A stretch of 64,000 nt of DNA. Origin: Leishmania mexicana MHOM/GT/2001/U1103. Lineage: Eukaryota > Euglenozoa > Kinetoplastea > Trypanosomatida > Trypanosomatidae. The translations under genes were made by a program, and so were the position numbers. This document shows, piece after piece, positions 9,091-17,986 of the stretch (position 1 is the stretch's first letter; every line of letters starts with the position of its first letter). The notes under the pieces were generated by a model that worked only from the letters and a program-made list of their open reading frames with translations, ran no database searches and was not told the DNA's origin. The stretch spans positions 1,434,556 through 1,498,555 of the forward strand of contig NC_018337.1 in the NCBI RefSeq assembly GCF_000234665.1. Direction: 5' to 3'.

Positions 9091-9792
9091 ATGATTGTAA
9101 GGCCACGAGTGGCACAGCGGCAGGAGGCCTTGTGGCAACTCGAGGGACTGCCTCACGACGTGCTTCGTTGTATGCTGCGCGACGTTCAGGCGCAGCTGCA
9201 AGAGGAACGGCGCGCCTTTGCTCAAGAAAGGAAAGAGCTCGAACATGTTCAGCTGCGGCTGGCCAAGCTAAAGAGGGACTTGGAGATCGCGCAGAGGCAG
9301 CGAGAGCAGCAGCGTCAACACGCAAGCAAAGATGCCGAAGCTGCCGCACGCACGTCCCGGCTACTGCGGGCAGCGAGACGGCGAGAACAGGAGTATGAGG
9401 AGGCGATTGCGCGAACTCTAGACGAGATTTATCAGCTTCGTTGCGGCAACCGCGACGGGGCCGCCTCTCCCACGTCGGTGCCGGTCATTTCGGCCGGTGT
9501 GGACGTTCTTTCGATGAACTCACCTGGACCGCACCGCGCGGACGTGTCTACCGAGGCGAGAGTGCCTCCGACCTCCGCGCGGGAGTCGAGTCGCGCCGCC
9601 GCCGCCGCGAGAGCATCGAATGAGGAGCAGCGGCGCTCAGTGCTCTTACACAAACTGGCTCATTGCGTAGCGCGCGTGGAGCGTGAGAATCGAATGCTTC
9701 GGAGCAACATCGACGTCTTGAGCCGTGGCGACGCTTCCTCTGTGAGGCTCTATCACGAGTTGGAGTCGCTTCGTTCTTCACAGGTTGCGTGA
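9091..9792 (+). CDS. Coiled-coil protein, function unknown
   Basis: Protein of 233 aa from ATG 9091. After a short N-terminus (PRVAQRQEALWQLEGLPHDV) most of the first half is a long charged helix rich in Gln, Arg, Glu and Ala (QLQEERRAFAQERKELE, then LRLAKLKRDLEIAQRQREQ), a clear coiled coil to about residue 120. A Ser/Pro-rich linker (about 130-180) separates it from a second short helical part (HKLAHCVARVERENRMLRSN). No enzymatic motif is visible. Such proteins in kinetoplastids are often cytoskeletal or basal-body parts, but nothing here proves that. A second open frame from 9048 overlaps it and is rejected. The downstream end may be a complete C-terminus (LESLRSSQVA, TGA). Confidence 0.68.
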   Translation: MIVRPRVAQRQEALWQLEGLPHDVLRCMLRDVQAQLQEERRAFAQERKELEHVQLRLAKLKRDLEIAQRQREQQRQHASKDAEAAARTSRLLRAARRREQEYEEAIARTLDEIYQLRCGNRDGAASPTSVPVISAGVDVLSMNSPGPHRADVSTEARVPPTSARESSRAAAAARASNEEQRRSVLLHKLAHCVARVERENRMLRSNIDVLSRGDASSVRLYHELESLRSSQVA

Positions 9793-10653
9793 CGGAAATG
9801 GCGGTCAGCATGAACTGACTGTTCGGGTGGCTTCTGTGTGCATGTGCATGCGTGTCTGTCTGTCTGCGTGCGTGCACTCGATCTCTTTTCTCTGTCGCCT
9901 CTGCCGCGTTGCACCTGCTCTCGATCGCTTCGTGCCAGTTTTTGTGTGTGCGTGTGCGTTGAGCGGAGAGAAGGACAGCAATCATCGGCGGATGTCCGCC
10001 ATCTGCACTCTCAGCCTTCCCACCTGTGGACCTGCTGCACCGTTCCGCATGCATGGGGAGGAGAGCCGCCGCGGAGACCTCCCTCCCCTCCGCCGGCCTC
10101 CCTCAACAGCAAACGAACAGGACGGGAGGAGGGGAGCGGGACGGTAGCGTGCTTCAGCGTGCGGGCGTGCGTCGGGCCACGCTACGCTCGCAAAGCAGCT
10201 GCGTCGTTCTCTCTCTCCTTTTTTTTCGATGTCTTTGCTGCTCTATGTGTTTGCACGGGAGGCGGACAAGTTTGCTCTGTGTGGTGCTGCCTATGCAGGT
10301 GCATGCGTGCGCTCTTCCTTACGGTTGCACCGTTGAACACTTGGACACCGTGGCATCTCGTCCGTCTCGCCTTCCCCCCTTTTTCCTCTCTTGCGTGCCT
10401 CCACTGAACTTCTTCTCGCCATGGGCTGCGCGCTTGCATGCAGAAACATGTGCCCATATGCCGACTAGGCTTTGACGGTCTCATCGCGCACACAACGTGG
10501 GAAGAGGAGGCTGACTTGTGAATGACAGCAACCGCAGCAGCGGAAACGTGAGAGCAGAGCCGAGGTGGCGCAACGGAACTGCGGTGCCGACACCGAAAAC
10601 CTAACGACAAGGGCTCTGTTGTCCCTCTGCCCGCTGTATTTTCACAGTACTTC
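9793..10653. other. Intergenic region, 0.86 kb
   Basis: No credible gene. TG-rich and CT-rich sequence. A candidate acceptor (GTATTTTCACAG, AG at 10646-10647) lies just before the next ATG. Confidence 0.6.
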
Positions 10654-11403
10654 ATGTCGCAGCTCAGCGCTAGTCCGTGCGAGGAGTCCATGGCCATCCC
10701 GGAGCTCTTCGTGCAGTATCTGAAGGCGAAGCATTCGACAGACCACCTGGCCATCGTTCGTGCCCATCCTGTGCTATTTACAGATGATGTCGTAGCGGCC
10801 CTGAAGGATGCTCGTGCGCAGATCAATGCGACGTTCCTGGATGTGAAGGATGCCTGCCGAATCATCGATGCCGTCTCTGGCAGCCTCCAATACACGGGAA
10901 CAAGCGTGGGGCTTCAGCAGAGCGAGGCCAAGGAGCTGCTGGACGAAGACGCGATTCTCAAAAACTTTGCCACCTCTTTAGCGAGTCTCTTGACGGCACG
11001 AGAAATGGCACGGCCACCGGGGCTATCCGCAATCTCTTCTCTTGCGACCGCCAGTCACGTCTCAAGCAGTCCGGTTTCGGGTCCGTCACACTCGCGGGGG
11101 GCGTGGTTCACGCAACCGTCTCTTGTTTTCACTGTTCTGGCTTTCCTGTCGGCAGAGGAAATCTTTATGACAGCAGAAAACGTCTGTCGAGCGTGGCAGA
11201 CATGGCTCTTCCTGCCGGACATGTCCCGCTTTTTCTGGGTCGGGTGCGTGCAGCACGAGTTCCCACAACAGCTGCAGGTGCTGCTGCAGACCGCCGGCGA
11301 CGATCTCTACCAGGGCGACTGGCGGTCGCTTGCCATGCTGTGCGTGACGGAAGCGGAGCAGGCGGCAGAAGCGGAAGAGGCAGAGGAGGCAGGGAAAGGA
11401 TGA
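10654..11403 (+). CDS. F-box-like protein
   Basis: Protein of 249 aa. The N-terminal half is helical (PELFVQYLKAKHSTDHLAI, then TFLDVKDACRIIDAV) and of unknown type. A Ser/Pro linker at about 125-150 leads to an F-box-like helix set: LVFTVLAFLSAEEIFMTAENV, CRAWQTWLFLP and FWVGCVQHEFP. These match the F-box pattern of Leu, then hydrophobic core, V-C-[RK]-x-W and a final W/F. F-box proteins recruit targets to SCF ubiquitin ligases through Skp1. The usual N-terminal L-P of the box is absent, so this is a weak member. The C-terminus is an Ala/Glu low-complexity run. An alternative start is the second Met (10690). Confidence 0.65.
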   Translation: MSQLSASPCEESMAIPELFVQYLKAKHSTDHLAIVRAHPVLFTDDVVAALKDARAQINATFLDVKDACRIIDAVSGSLQYTGTSVGLQQSEAKELLDEDAILKNFATSLASLLTAREMARPPGLSAISSLATASHVSSSPVSGPSHSRGAWFTQPSLVFTVLAFLSAEEIFMTAENVCRAWQTWLFLPDMSRFFWVGCVQHEFPQQLQVLLQTAGDDLYQGDWRSLAMLCVTEAEQAAEAEEAEEAGKG

Positions 11404-12410
11404 GACGTGGGGGTGTTGTGCCGCCTCTTTGACGACCGAAGCCCTTGCTGGCTAACTCTGGAGATGGCGTTGCCTCATCATCCGTCTCACGTCTCACCCT
11501 CCCCCCGCACACACAGCCCCACCACGTTCTCGCGTACAAGAGAAGCTCCCCACAATGCACGTGCAACAATGACCAAGGTGCAATGGTGCGAGTTTCGGCA
11601 TGCAAAAGCCATGGCTTGGCCACGTCACTCACATGCAAGACAAAGCACAAGAAAGAGTCCGTGCTGCCCTACCGGCACCTCTACTCAGTGGTGAGGCATG
11701 TAGCGGGCCCAAGCTACTTCCACATTGCCGAAGGTGTGACTTTGACGGGGGCATGCGTTCATTGTCGCCACGCCTTGCCCATCTACACATCCTTCTCCTC
11801 AGCGTTCTCTTGTGTGTCTGGTGTGTCATCGTCTTCCTTTTTTTTACATTTTCTGGAAGAGGAAGATGAAGGGGGAGGGGCTCTCTCCGGCTTCGTTTTC
11901 GCCTCTTCCAGCTCTACGGGGGGGGAGGCGCACACCAAGCCGGGCGTGTTGTTGTCCTTTCCATGACGTCTCCCGTGGTTGACAGAGCTCAGGAGCACGC
12001 GTCCAGCAAGCATGCACACGTATACCAAGAGACATGCAGAGGCGGTGCACCACCGTGGTTTTTGTTTTGTTTCTTCTCTGTTGCCGGACCCCTCACGCAC
12101 CTCGCTCTCTAGTGTGTCGCAGTGACACGCTCCATGGTCGTGATGGTCAAGATAACCCCTCCCCCTCCCCTGAAAAAAAATGAAAGGGCGTCGAACAAAG
12201 GTCTCATCGCCGCCCCCTTTGCGCGTGTGCTTGTACGGTTGTGGTTGTTCCTGGGTAACGCCCCTCTTACCGTCCCCACCTCTGCTCGGCGCGTCATGAC
12301 GCACCCCCTACCCATCCATCACCTCAATCGCCTTCTCGTCTCTCCGTTTTCCCTTGCTTCATCGCCTTTTTTCTTTCCTGCACAGCCCCACGGCTGAGTG
12401 TCGTCACGCA
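11404..12410. other. Intergenic region, 1.0 kb
   Basis: No credible gene. Purine-rich and CT-rich blocks alternate. The open frames here show no conserved-looking composition. It ends in the aquaporin splice acceptor. Confidence 0.6.
12330..12385 (+). promoter_or_regulatory. Candidate trans-splice acceptor of the aquaporin gene
   Basis: A long pyrimidine tract, T- and C-rich from 12330 to 12381, ends in GCACAG with AG at 12384-12385. The next ATG is 12411, the start of the aquaporin. Confidence 0.65.
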
Positions 12411-13103
12411 ATGCTCTCCGAGTTCCTTAGTCAGCTGGTGGCGGAGTTCGTCGGCACCTTTTTGCTGGTTCTGACCATCACACTAGCTTCTGTCGGAGTG
12501 GGCGCGCTCGCGCCTATTCCCATTGGTTTTATGCTGGCGGCGATGTGCTTCACTTTTGGCTACATCAGCGGCGCGCACTTCAACCCCGCCATCTCCTTCG
12601 CCGTTTTCATCAATCGCAAAATGACGCTGCGTCGAACGGTGATGTACATAGTTGTGCAGCTCGCCGGCTCCTTCTGCGCCTCACTCTACGCGTCCGCAAT
12701 CATCGGACTCGAGATCCCAGCACCGGTTGCGAACGGCAACTTGGCGAACACTTGGCAAGTGCTGCTGTGCGAGCTTGTGTACACGTTCGCTCTCACCTCG
12801 GTGGTGCTGCACGTCTGCTTCTCTCGTCAGCGTTCGAATGACTTTTACGGCTTCGCTATCGGCATGACGCTCATGGCGGCCGGGTTCTCGGTCGGCGGGT
12901 TCACCGGCGGCGCCTTCAACCCAGCCGTCGCCACAGGCACGCAGCTGGTGTTGTGCGTATACAAGAATTGCGACCCGCTCTTCTACGTTTGGGTGTACTG
13001 GATCGCCCCCATCTGTGGCGCCTTCATCGCCAGCGCCATCTATCAGCTGCTGGACACGCACGAATGTGTGCCGGTGGGGTTAGGCAAGGAGGCGGTGTAT
13101 TGA
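12411..13103 (+). CDS. Aquaporin (MIP family) with NPAV in place of NPAR
   Basis: Protein of 230 aa with six hydrophobic helices and two half-helices, the full MIP fold. The first pore motif is SGAHFNPAIS (NPA at residues 58-60) and the second GGAFNPAVATG (NPA at 170-172). The N-terminus AEFVGTFLLV is the typical MIP start, and the C-terminal helix carries YWIAPICGAFIAS. The residue right after the second NPA, normally the Arg of the aromatic/arginine selectivity filter, is Val173. That should widen or neutralise the filter, so the solute is not predictable as water only. Kinetoplastids carry several aquaporins, some taking up water, glycerol or antimonite; which paralogue this is cannot be told here. 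Starts in the other direction of the frame (TTG 12354) lie in the pyrimidine tract. Confidence 0.88.
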   Translation: MLSEFLSQLVAEFVGTFLLVLTITLASVGVGALAPIPIGFMLAAMCFTFGYISGAHFNPAISFAVFINRKMTLRRTVMYIVVQLAGSFCASLYASAIIGLEIPAPVANGNLANTWQVLLCELVYTFALTSVVLHVCFSRQRSNDFYGFAIGMTLMAAGFSVGGFTGGAFNPAVATGTQLVLCVYKNCDPLFYVWVYWIAPICGAFIASAIYQLLDTHECVPVGLGKEAVY

Positions 13104-13295
13104 GACAGCAGAGGTGTGTATGTTTGTGTGTGTGTGTGCTCGCTTGCGTGCGACGTACGCAGCATCGTCTGTACGCCCGATGACACCACCTCACTCCTTT
13201 ATTCTTTCACATCTCTGCACTTTGCCAGACGAGGAAGATCCGCGCCTCCCCTGCCCACGCCGCGAACAGGGAGAGGGGGGTGCGAAGCCCACGTT

Positions 13296-13316
13296 CACAC
13301 ACACACACACACACAC
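13296..13316. repeat. CA microsatellite
   Basis: An uninterrupted (CA)n dinucleotide tract of 21 nt downstream of the aquaporin gene. Confidence 0.9.
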
Positions 13317-13677
13317 GCATACCTGTGTGCTCCATCAGAGCGGAATCCAGGCTCACTTCTGTACGCGTTCGCCCGCTGCACTTGAGCAGCTCCTACCTGC
13401 CAACAAGCAGACGGCGCTACGCCTGCGCATGGCTGTGTGTCGTTCTCTCTCTCTCCTCTGGTCGTTTCCTTGCACCTTCGCATGCTTCACCGTTCACGCA
13501 CGCGTGAGCCGCTTCGGCCTCCTCCTCCTCCTTCTGTGCTGCCGGCAGAGATCTTTTTGTGTCGGCGAGCGCGCTTCTTTTGGTGATTGTCTGTTGCCTT
13601 CTGTGTTTGCATCACTCGGGGTGTTTGCGATCTCACCGACAGTGGACTAAAAAGGCGCGCGTGCGCCAGTGCGGACA

Positions 13678-13694
13678 TGTGTGTGTGTGTGTGT
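13678..13694. repeat. TG microsatellite
   Basis: An uninterrupted (TG)n tract of 17 nt. Confidence 0.9.
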
Positions 13695-13784
13695 CGGTCT
13701 CGCGGCCCCGCGAAAAGGTGCGATTTCTCGTATGCTCGCATCTCCTGCCCGTGGCACCGTACAAGAAAGAATCGTCGACGACCT

Positions 13785-13814
13785 CACAGGCGCACGCACG
13801 CACGTGCGCCTGTG
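13785..13814. repeat. Perfect 12-bp inverted repeat (stem-loop)
   Basis: The left arm CACAGGCGCACG (13785-13796) is the exact reverse complement of CGTGCGCCTGTG (13803-13814), with a 6-nt loop. Its GCAC-rich make-up is partly low complexity, so it is weaker evidence than the 8604 hairpin. Confidence 0.7.
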
Positions 13815-14660
13815 TGGATCATCATCTTGCTGCATCCGCTGTCATCTGTGTTGCGCTCACAGACGAGAAAACGAAAGGAGAGGGTTGAGCACCTTCCCCC
13901 TTCTTCTCCCCGGCTACCTTTGCCAGACGTGTTGGCGATGCGGGTATCTCTTCGCGGTGGTTCATCCATGCTCTTTACGCGCACAACCACGTTATGCGTG
14001 CCATTCCGTTTGTCGTGCCGCTGAGAGGAGGTGGAGAGGTCGAATGACGCCGCAGGTCTCGCCTGCCGCGTCTCGCGTAGTTGTGCCTGACCTTCGCGCA
14101 CTTTTTCACTTCTCTTTCTCGCTGCTCCCGCAGCGTCGCACCTCCACCTCCCCCCTCTGTCGTCGTCGTCTTTCTCTCGTGCTCTGTATGCAACCCACAT
14201 ACGTACGTATATACGTCGCCATCCATCTTTCTGGGCTCTGTGCGCCTCCACCGCTCCTCGGCCCGTTTTTTCTGCACTGACGCGGAGTGTGGAACCGGTG
14301 GGAGAAAAATACGAAAGAGGAGCAGCTGTGTGCAATCGCCCGTACACTTCCCGCTTACCTGCTCCCCTTTCGCTCACGCAAGCAGATACGCCCTGCCAAC
14401 GGCTGACGGGAAGATAGGACGCATAGCAGAACTCCCTCCTGCTCGATCGGCGTGGCGACGTTGTCTGTCGGTCTGTCTCTCTCTCTGTTCGTTGTTTGTC
14501 GCTGCGACTTGTGTGCCTGCCCACATATTCGTTTCTGTGTGTGTCCCCTGTCGGCCCGTGTGTAGGAGCGGCACATCCCTTTTCTCTCACCGTCGTCCTC
14601 TTCCCTCCGATAACCCGATCTCACGGCGCACTCACGTTGACGCCCCAGGCCGGGCAACCG

Positions 14661-14696
14661 CGCGTTTTTTTTTTCGTGTGTCGAGCGTGTCCGCAG
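14661..14696 (+). promoter_or_regulatory. Candidate trans-splice acceptor of SmD3
   Basis: A run of ten T (14665-14674) within a pyrimidine-rich stretch is followed by CCGCAG with AG at 14695-14696. The SmD3 ATG is 14714, a leader of about 17 nt. Confidence 0.65.
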
Positions 14697-14713
14697 TCTG
14701 GCACGCAAGCAAC

Positions 14714-15055
14714 ATGGCGGAAAGCATTCCGATCAAGGTGCTCTATGATGCGCTGCACCTGAAGGTTTCCATAGAAGTTGCTACCGGGGAAGTGTACCAT
14801 GGCACCGTAGAAGAGCTGCAGAACAACATGAATGTGCTGCTGAAAAATGCGACCAAGACTGCACGGGGCGGTAAGGAGACCAAGATGGACTCCGTCTTTG
14901 TACGAGGCTCGAACATCGTCTTCTTTCAGTTGCCCGATGCACTGCAGACCAGTCCTGCGTTGCTCCGCGCAGGCGAGGTCGTGTCCAAGGCAAAGGACAC
15001 GCGTGGCGACGGCAAGGGATTTGGCGCGTCTCGCAAGCGTGCTCGCAACTCATAG
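14714..15055 (+). CDS. SmD3: Small nuclear ribonucleoprotein SmD3
   Basis: Protein of 113 aa, essentially one Sm fold. Sm1 is seen as [20 protein letters not shown] then [19 protein letters not shown], and Sm2 as [17 protein letters not shown]. The start (IPIKVL), the 'GEVYxGxxxExxNNMN' block and the 'RGSxIxFxxLPDxL' block are specific to SmD3 over other Sm proteins. SmD3 pairs with SmB in the heptameric ring on spliceosomal snRNAs, here needed for trans-splicing of every mRNA and for the few cis-spliced introns. The C-terminal tail is short and basic ([11 protein letters not shown]) and lacks the Arg-Gly repeats found in animal SmD3. Start is the first ATG after the T-tract/AG acceptor. Confidence 0.9.
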   Translation: MAESIPIKVLYDALHLKVSIEVATGEVYHGTVEELQNNMNVLLKNATKTARGGKETKMDSVFVRGSNIVFFQLPDALQTSPALLRAGEVVSKAKDTRGDGKGFGASRKRARNS

Positions 15056-15907
15056 GGCCATAGCGCACACGAGGCAGTGCCGGCTCTGCGTTAACATTCC
15101 CCTTCCGAGGTTCCTGCCAAAAGGGGGTTTAATCCTCTCCCGTTCCTGCAGCGTGGCGTGCAGCGTGTACGTCTTTATCGCTTCCTTTGTGTGCCTGTGT
15201 CTGTGTGGGTGGCGTGGATGTATTTGTTGTGGTCCGACTGTGCCCTCGCTTCAATGGCGAGGCACGATCGGAGTCGTCGGTGTCTTCGTAAAAGGGAAAG
15301 ACGCAACAAGAAAAAAAAGGACCGAAGCGTACGCGAAAAAAAAAACGCTAGGCGCGACAGCCACACGCAGAAGTGTTCGAAGCGACATCAGGACGCGGAG
15401 AGTGGTGAGGTGACATAAGGGCAGAGGGGGGAGGTGGTTGCTGTCTTGGCATCAAAAAAAACGCCCTTCACCTCGTGTGTGGCGTTCTCAGGGACAGACA
15501 GAGAAAAAGTCTGGGCCTCCTACTCCGCGCCGACTGTGACTGACAAGCACGTTTTGCAGCTCTCGCTGCCGTCGCCAATAGGTCTCCAAGGATGCCGTAC
15601 CTGCAAGGCATTGCCTTCCAAATGGGAGGTGCCACCTTGAATGCTGTTCTGCGTACACCGCATTCCATATGGCTCTCCCTATCTTGTGTCGCTTTGCCAC
15701 AACCCACTTCCCTTTTCTCCCACCTGTGCGTGCAAGCTCATCGCGTGCGTGTGCCGCACGGTCTTTCCGAAAGGAAACGGCGGGCCCCATGTCCTCCGCC
15801 TATTGGGAGCGACTGTCCTCTCTCCTCCCTTTGTAACCCCGCACGAAGGACGTGCGCGTGGCCTGATACGTTTGTTCGTGCCTTCGCTGCTGCTCGTCTC
15901 GCTCTTC
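15056..15907. other. Intergenic region, 0.85 kb
   Basis: No credible gene. Several A-rich runs lie at 15305-15345. A pyrimidine tract at 15814-15835 with AG at 15847-15848 is the likely acceptor for the TPR-DnaJ gene. Confidence 0.6.
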
Positions 15908-17986
15908 ATGCACCGCTCTACACACGGCTCCTCTCGTTCCTCGTGTGCTCGAAACTCAGCACTCGCCGACGTGCCAGCTTCGACAACGGTGGCCCACGCG
16001 CGACGCATTTCAGAAACCTACCCGCGACTCGTTTCTCCTTCCATGAAGCTCCCAGAGCTGCGGGCGCCAGCGCCGATCCTGGGTAGCGGCAATGCGAACG
16101 CAAGCGCGAACGTGCCGGAATGCAGCAGAGTCCTTGACGATACGCGGTGTGCGATCCGAAAGACACCCCGTGAGGCGGTGTTTCCGGCTGCAGAGGATCG
16201 GCTGTGCCTTCCCTTCTCACTGGAGCCCATCAAGTTTACCGTACAACCCTTCACTTCGAGCAAGTTGCTCAGCAGTGACGATACCTCGACGCTGGTTCTA
16301 AAGAAAGACGTGGCAGAGCTCCAAAAGGAGTCCCATCTCTGCCACACCTGCACCGTGGAGTCGCTGCTGACGCGGCAGCGGTACGTCGATGTGTACTTTG
16401 TCGCCTCTTCCCTTCTCACAGTCGGCAATCGTGCGGCGAAGATGGACGCAGGGGAAGAAAAAAGTCGCCTGCACCTTCTCAGCCACCGCTGCCTCTGCAG
16501 CTATGCCTTACTACGGTTCAAAGAGTGCTGCGAGGACGGCATGACTTCTCTGGCACTTTACCGACACTTGCAACACGACAACAGCTTCTCGTCGCTCGAC
16601 ATGCCTGATGAGGTGCTGCATAGCCGTGTCGCACAGGCACTGCTAGGCGCGCTTGTCATGCGCGAGTTGTACAGCGATGCGGCAGTGCTGCTGGAGAGTG
16701 TGCCGCCTGTCCTCGACACCTTAGGCGATACGACGTCCAAAGAGTTCTTAGGCATACCACCGCCGCCGCTGCTCTTCGCAACAACACGACAAGATGCCCT
16801 ATCGTCTTTGGCGTCTTTTCGCCAATGCGTTGCCGCGCGGCGTTGGGTCATGGCCGCGCAGATCATCGACGGTAGTACCACCGCACAGAGCTGGGTGCAG
16901 GCGACTCCGTTGTGTGCCATGCTTGCTTTCGTACGACTCGAGATGGACGACCCGAAGGCGGCCCGAGCACTGCTGCTGCCCTACCTCGCTTCTCTCCCTG
17001 AGCCGCCGTCGTGGGAGACGCTCTCTGCGGCGCCCGTCGAGCATGCGCAGCTCTGGGGCGATTTCACCTCTCACTATGTCTTCTCTACGACTCTGCTCGC
17101 CAAGGCTTCGTTCATGTCTGGCAGCACGTACCTCAACATCTCCGCGGCTCTGCTGCAGCGTGCACTGAGGCTGAGCCCCTCTTACGCGCCGGCACGCTTG
17201 TTCGCCGAGTTTGTGCTCTCATTTGAGGCACAGCAGCAGCACGTCGACGCTGCCGTGTCTTCTAGCGACTACCCAAAGGCGTTGTCGGTGACGGCCGAGA
17301 TGCTGCGCATGCCGGAGGTCACAAGGCTTGTGCACGCGGAGCTCTATCTGGTGCGCACCCAGGCCCAGTGGATGATCGGGCAACCGCTGGAGGTGGTGGA
17401 CGAAGCCTCGCGGTGCGTGCAGTGTGACCCGCAATGTGCACTCGCGTTTCGGCTACGGGCCGATGCCTTTGCGATGATGAGCCGAGAGACTGAGGCGGCT
17501 GCGGACCTCGTCATGGCGAAGCATCTGAACGCGAGGGTCGGCGCTCTCTTTGATGAGCTGCGGGTGCAGCGCTCACGCTACAGCGCAGCACAGCTGGAAG
17601 CAGAGGCAAAGAGGAACTCCGTTCCGGTATTCAAATCGTTCTCATCAGCCTCAGCACCGCTGCGCTCGCCACCGTCGGAGAGCTTCGGCGGGTGCCCCCG
17701 CCGATCGGGTGCCAAGGCGCGCAGGCTCACCAACGCGGATCTTCAGCCGTCGCTGCGAACGCACTACGACGTCCTGGGAGTCTCTAACAACGCCTCCGAG
17801 GCTGAAATCCGAAGGCGCTATCACCGACTCACCCTTCAGCTGCACCCCGACCGGCTCGTTGGTGCAGCGGAGAGCGATCGACGATCCGCACTCGAGGCAT
17901 TTCAGCTTGTGGGAAACGCCTACAGCGTTCTCACGGACACGCAGCTCCGGGCCGTCTACGATGCCGGACTGCCCAGCCTCCATTAA
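15908..17986 (+). CDS. TPR-repeat protein with C-terminal J domain (DNAJC7/DNAJC3-like layout)
   Basis: Protein of 692 aa from ATG 15908, the first ATG after the acceptor at 15847-15848; ATG 16043 is an alternative. A low-complexity N-terminus of about 90 residues precedes a long helical solenoid with TPR-like units. The clearest are around YLNISAALLQRALRLSPSYA and in the segment ending DEASRCVQCDPQCALAFRLRADAF. A J domain occupies about 618-688: HYDVLGVSNNASEAEIRRRY, then the catalytic HPD at 646-648 (LHPDR) and FQLVGNAYSVLTD. J domains stimulate Hsp70 ATPase, while TPRs bind chaperones or clients, so this is probably a co-chaperone. It lacks the Gly/Phe and zinc regions of type I/II J proteins. 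Location is unknown; I see no clear signal peptide after residue 1. Confidence 0.82.
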   Translation: MHRSTHGSSRSSCARNSALADVPASTTVAHARRISETYPRLVSPSMKLPELRAPAPILGSGNANASANVPECSRVLDDTRCAIRKTPREAVFPAAEDRLCLPFSLEPIKFTVQPFTSSKLLSSDDTSTLVLKKDVAELQKESHLCHTCTVESLLTRQRYVDVYFVASSLLTVGNRAAKMDAGEEKSRLHLLSHRCLCSYALLRFKECCEDGMTSLALYRHLQHDNSFSSLDMPDEVLHSRVAQALLGALVMRELYSDAAVLLESVPPVLDTLGDTTSKEFLGIPPPPLLFATTRQDALSSLASFRQCVAARRWVMAAQIIDGSTTAQSWVQATPLCAMLAFVRLEMDDPKAARALLLPYLASLPEPPSWETLSAAPVEHAQLWGDFTSHYVFSTTLLAKASFMSGSTYLNISAALLQRALRLSPSYAPARLFAEFVLSFEAQQQHVDAAVSSSDYPKALSVTAEMLRMPEVTRLVHAELYLVRTQAQWMIGQPLEVVDEASRCVQCDPQCALAFRLRADAFAMMSRETEAAADLVMAKHLNARVGALFDELRVQRSRYSAAQLEAEAKRNSVPVFKSFSSASAPLRSPPSESFGGCPRRSGAKARRLTNADLQPSLRTHYDVLGVSNNASEAEIRRRYHRLTLQLHPDRLVGAAESDRRSALEAFQLVGNAYSVLTDTQLRAVYDAGLPSLH

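Larger units (their letters stand above)
13104..14713. other. Intergenic region, 1.6 kb, rich in microsatellites
   Basis: No credible gene. It contains TG and CA repeats, a 12-bp inverted repeat (13785-13814) and much CT-rich sequence. The frame that enters SmD3 is open from 14081, but its first 211 codons have a Cys/Ser/Pro/Arg-rich read-through composition. Confidence 0.6.

Noticed and set aside
9048..9398. 116-aa open frame overlapping the coiled-coil gene
   Set aside because: Shadow frame of the coiled-coil gene; it starts with an ATG at or before its leader but has an Ala/Arg/Gly-rich composition.
13290..13700. CRISPR-like array
   Set aside because: Repeats are plain CA and TG microsatellites with no spaced unit; the genome is eukaryotic.
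13784..14590. 268-aa - strand open frame
   Set aside because: Purine-rich complement of a CT-rich intergenic region, Arg/Glu/Gly-rich. All convincing genes are on the + strand.
14081..14713. 211-codon N-terminal extension of SmD3
   Set aside because: No ATG start, and it passes through the T-tract and AG splice acceptor. The Sm fold begins at once after ATG 14714.
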